Shown here: in pieces, positions 63,652 to 64,000 of the stretch
Numbering within the stretch: the stretch's first letter is position 1
Layout of the letters: each line of letters starts with the position of its first letter
DNA from: Virgibacillus dokdonensis
Lineage (GTDB): Bacteria; Bacillota; Bacilli; Bacillales; Amphibacillaceae
Length of the DNA: 64,000 nt
Assembly: GCF_900166595.1 (NCBI RefSeq)
Contig: NZ_LT745763.1
Span: forward strand, 777,315-841,314
Reading direction: 5' to 3'
Notes under the pieces: model-generated
Database searches by the model: none
What the model was told of the DNA's origin: nothing
Seen by the model: only the letters and a program-made list of their open reading frames with translations
Made by a program: the position numbers and the translations under genes

Positions 63652-63897
63652 TCAAGACTTGTATTGCGCGTATTGAATGAAAGTTGTTTCATCTTCAATG
63701 ACGCCACAAGCTGCACACTGGATTTTAAATTTAGGCCCTTGATACATGATATGAAAGGTTTCCACTTGATTTGTTTCATATGTCTCGACTATTTCTCCCG
63801 TTTGTGCATCCATCTTCATAGGGTTTGCTACTTGATCAATTTTGTTAAATCTCGTCTTATTTGTTTTGCAATTGGGACAACAATATGGCGCTTGCAT
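63652..63897 (-). CDS. Small zinc-ribbon protein
   Basis: This 81-residue protein has two cysteine pairs, CCPNC near residue 6 and CAAC near residue 61, which would form a zinc ribbon. Between them is a conserved-looking MDAQTGEIVETYETNQVE segment. The start follows AAGGAGG. I recall similar proteins in Bacillus genomes, without a known function. A hairpin, CATGTTCACTT/AAGTGAACATG at 63590-63617, lies beyond its stop codon. Confidence 0.7.
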   Translation of the reverse strand: MQAPYCCPNCKTNKTRFNKIDQVANPMKMDAQTGEIVETYETNQVETFHIMYQGPKFKIQCAACGVIEDETTFIQYAQYKS

Positions 63898-63960
63898 TAT
63901 GATCCTCCTTCTGTTCTTTTTCCTATTATTCTAATAGAGAGGTTATTTTATGCATACGTA

Positions 63961-63994
63961 AAAGGACTGCTTGTAACTTTACAAACAGTCCTTG
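63961..63994. terminator. Hairpin at the right edge of the window
   Basis: AAGGACTG plus TTGTAA pairs with TTACAA plus CAGTCCTT. It probably ends a gene lying beyond the window. Confidence 0.55.
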
Positions 63995-64000
63995 CTTACT

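Noticed and set aside
1..64000. Prophage, insertion sequence, rRNA or tRNA genes
   Set aside because: I saw no transposase, integrase, phage structural gene, rRNA segment or convincing cloverleaf. The repeats described carry no coding capacity.

Overview
The window is A/T-rich Firmicutes DNA and most resembles a spore-forming, probably halotolerant member of the Bacillaceae (Virgibacillus/Oceanobacillus type). This rests on strong Shine-Dalgarno sites before almost every gene, a gamma-type small acid-soluble spore protein, a PdaA-type spore cortex deacetylase, CtsR boxes before clpE, a PerR-like box before a PfeT-like ATPase, and gene order like the Bacillus subtilis yfk, yfh and yga neighbourhoods. 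The genus is an inference. No rRNA, tRNA, CRISPR array, phage or insertion-sequence transposase was found.

Region 1 (1-21.6 kb) is a metabolic island. It holds gldA, a CoA-disulfide reductase, a sodium:neurotransmitter-family transporter and a kynUBA operon that converts tryptophan to anthranilate, followed by an NhaC antiporter. Next come two convergent amino-acid catabolic groups. The plus-strand group (10.0-17.2 kb) has an aminotransferase, a TPP decarboxylase-like enzyme, an aldehyde dehydrogenase, an L-lysine 6-dehydrogenase, an IclR regulator and a DUF3870 protein. The minus-strand group (17.4-21.6 kb) has a semialdehyde dehydrogenase, a glutaryl-CoA dehydrogenase and a class III CoA-transferase. 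Read together they encode every step of a plausible route from L-lysine through 2-aminoadipate, 2-oxoadipate, glutarate semialdehyde, glutarate and glutaryl-CoA to crotonyl-CoA. The unusual step is a non-oxidative TPP-dependent decarboxylation of 2-oxoadipate. This route is the main candidate for an undescribed system here.

Region 2 (22-47 kb) is mostly core genes: mreBH, a secreted CAP-domain protein, plsC, glutaminase, the yfkJ-yfkI-yfkH group, a P1B4 metal ATPase, an amino-acid ABC importer lacking its ATPase gene, a Uma2 nuclease-fold protein, an MFS transporter, OsmC, yfkD, a Na+/H+ antiporter, pdaA, an acyl-CoA synthetase, clpE with duplicated CtsR-controlled promoters, a secreted metallo-beta-lactamase-fold protein, and an SPFH protein paired with a ribbon-helix-helix protein.

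Region 3 (47.9-53.4 kb) has two GntR-controlled ABC exporter operons facing tail to tail, each with its own palindromic operator. Region 4 (53.5-64 kb) follows B. subtilis order: yfhF, recX, yfhH, yfhP, mutY, a gamma-SASP gene, ygaC, ygaD.

Two families of short non-coding repeats are scattered between genes. Family S is about 50-95 bp, about 14 copies, all reading the same way. Family R is about 190-265 bp, six whole or partial copies. They share a head sequence and tend to sit just after genes or terminators. A stand-alone small-RNA candidate with its own promoter and terminator lies between mreBH and the glutarate operon.
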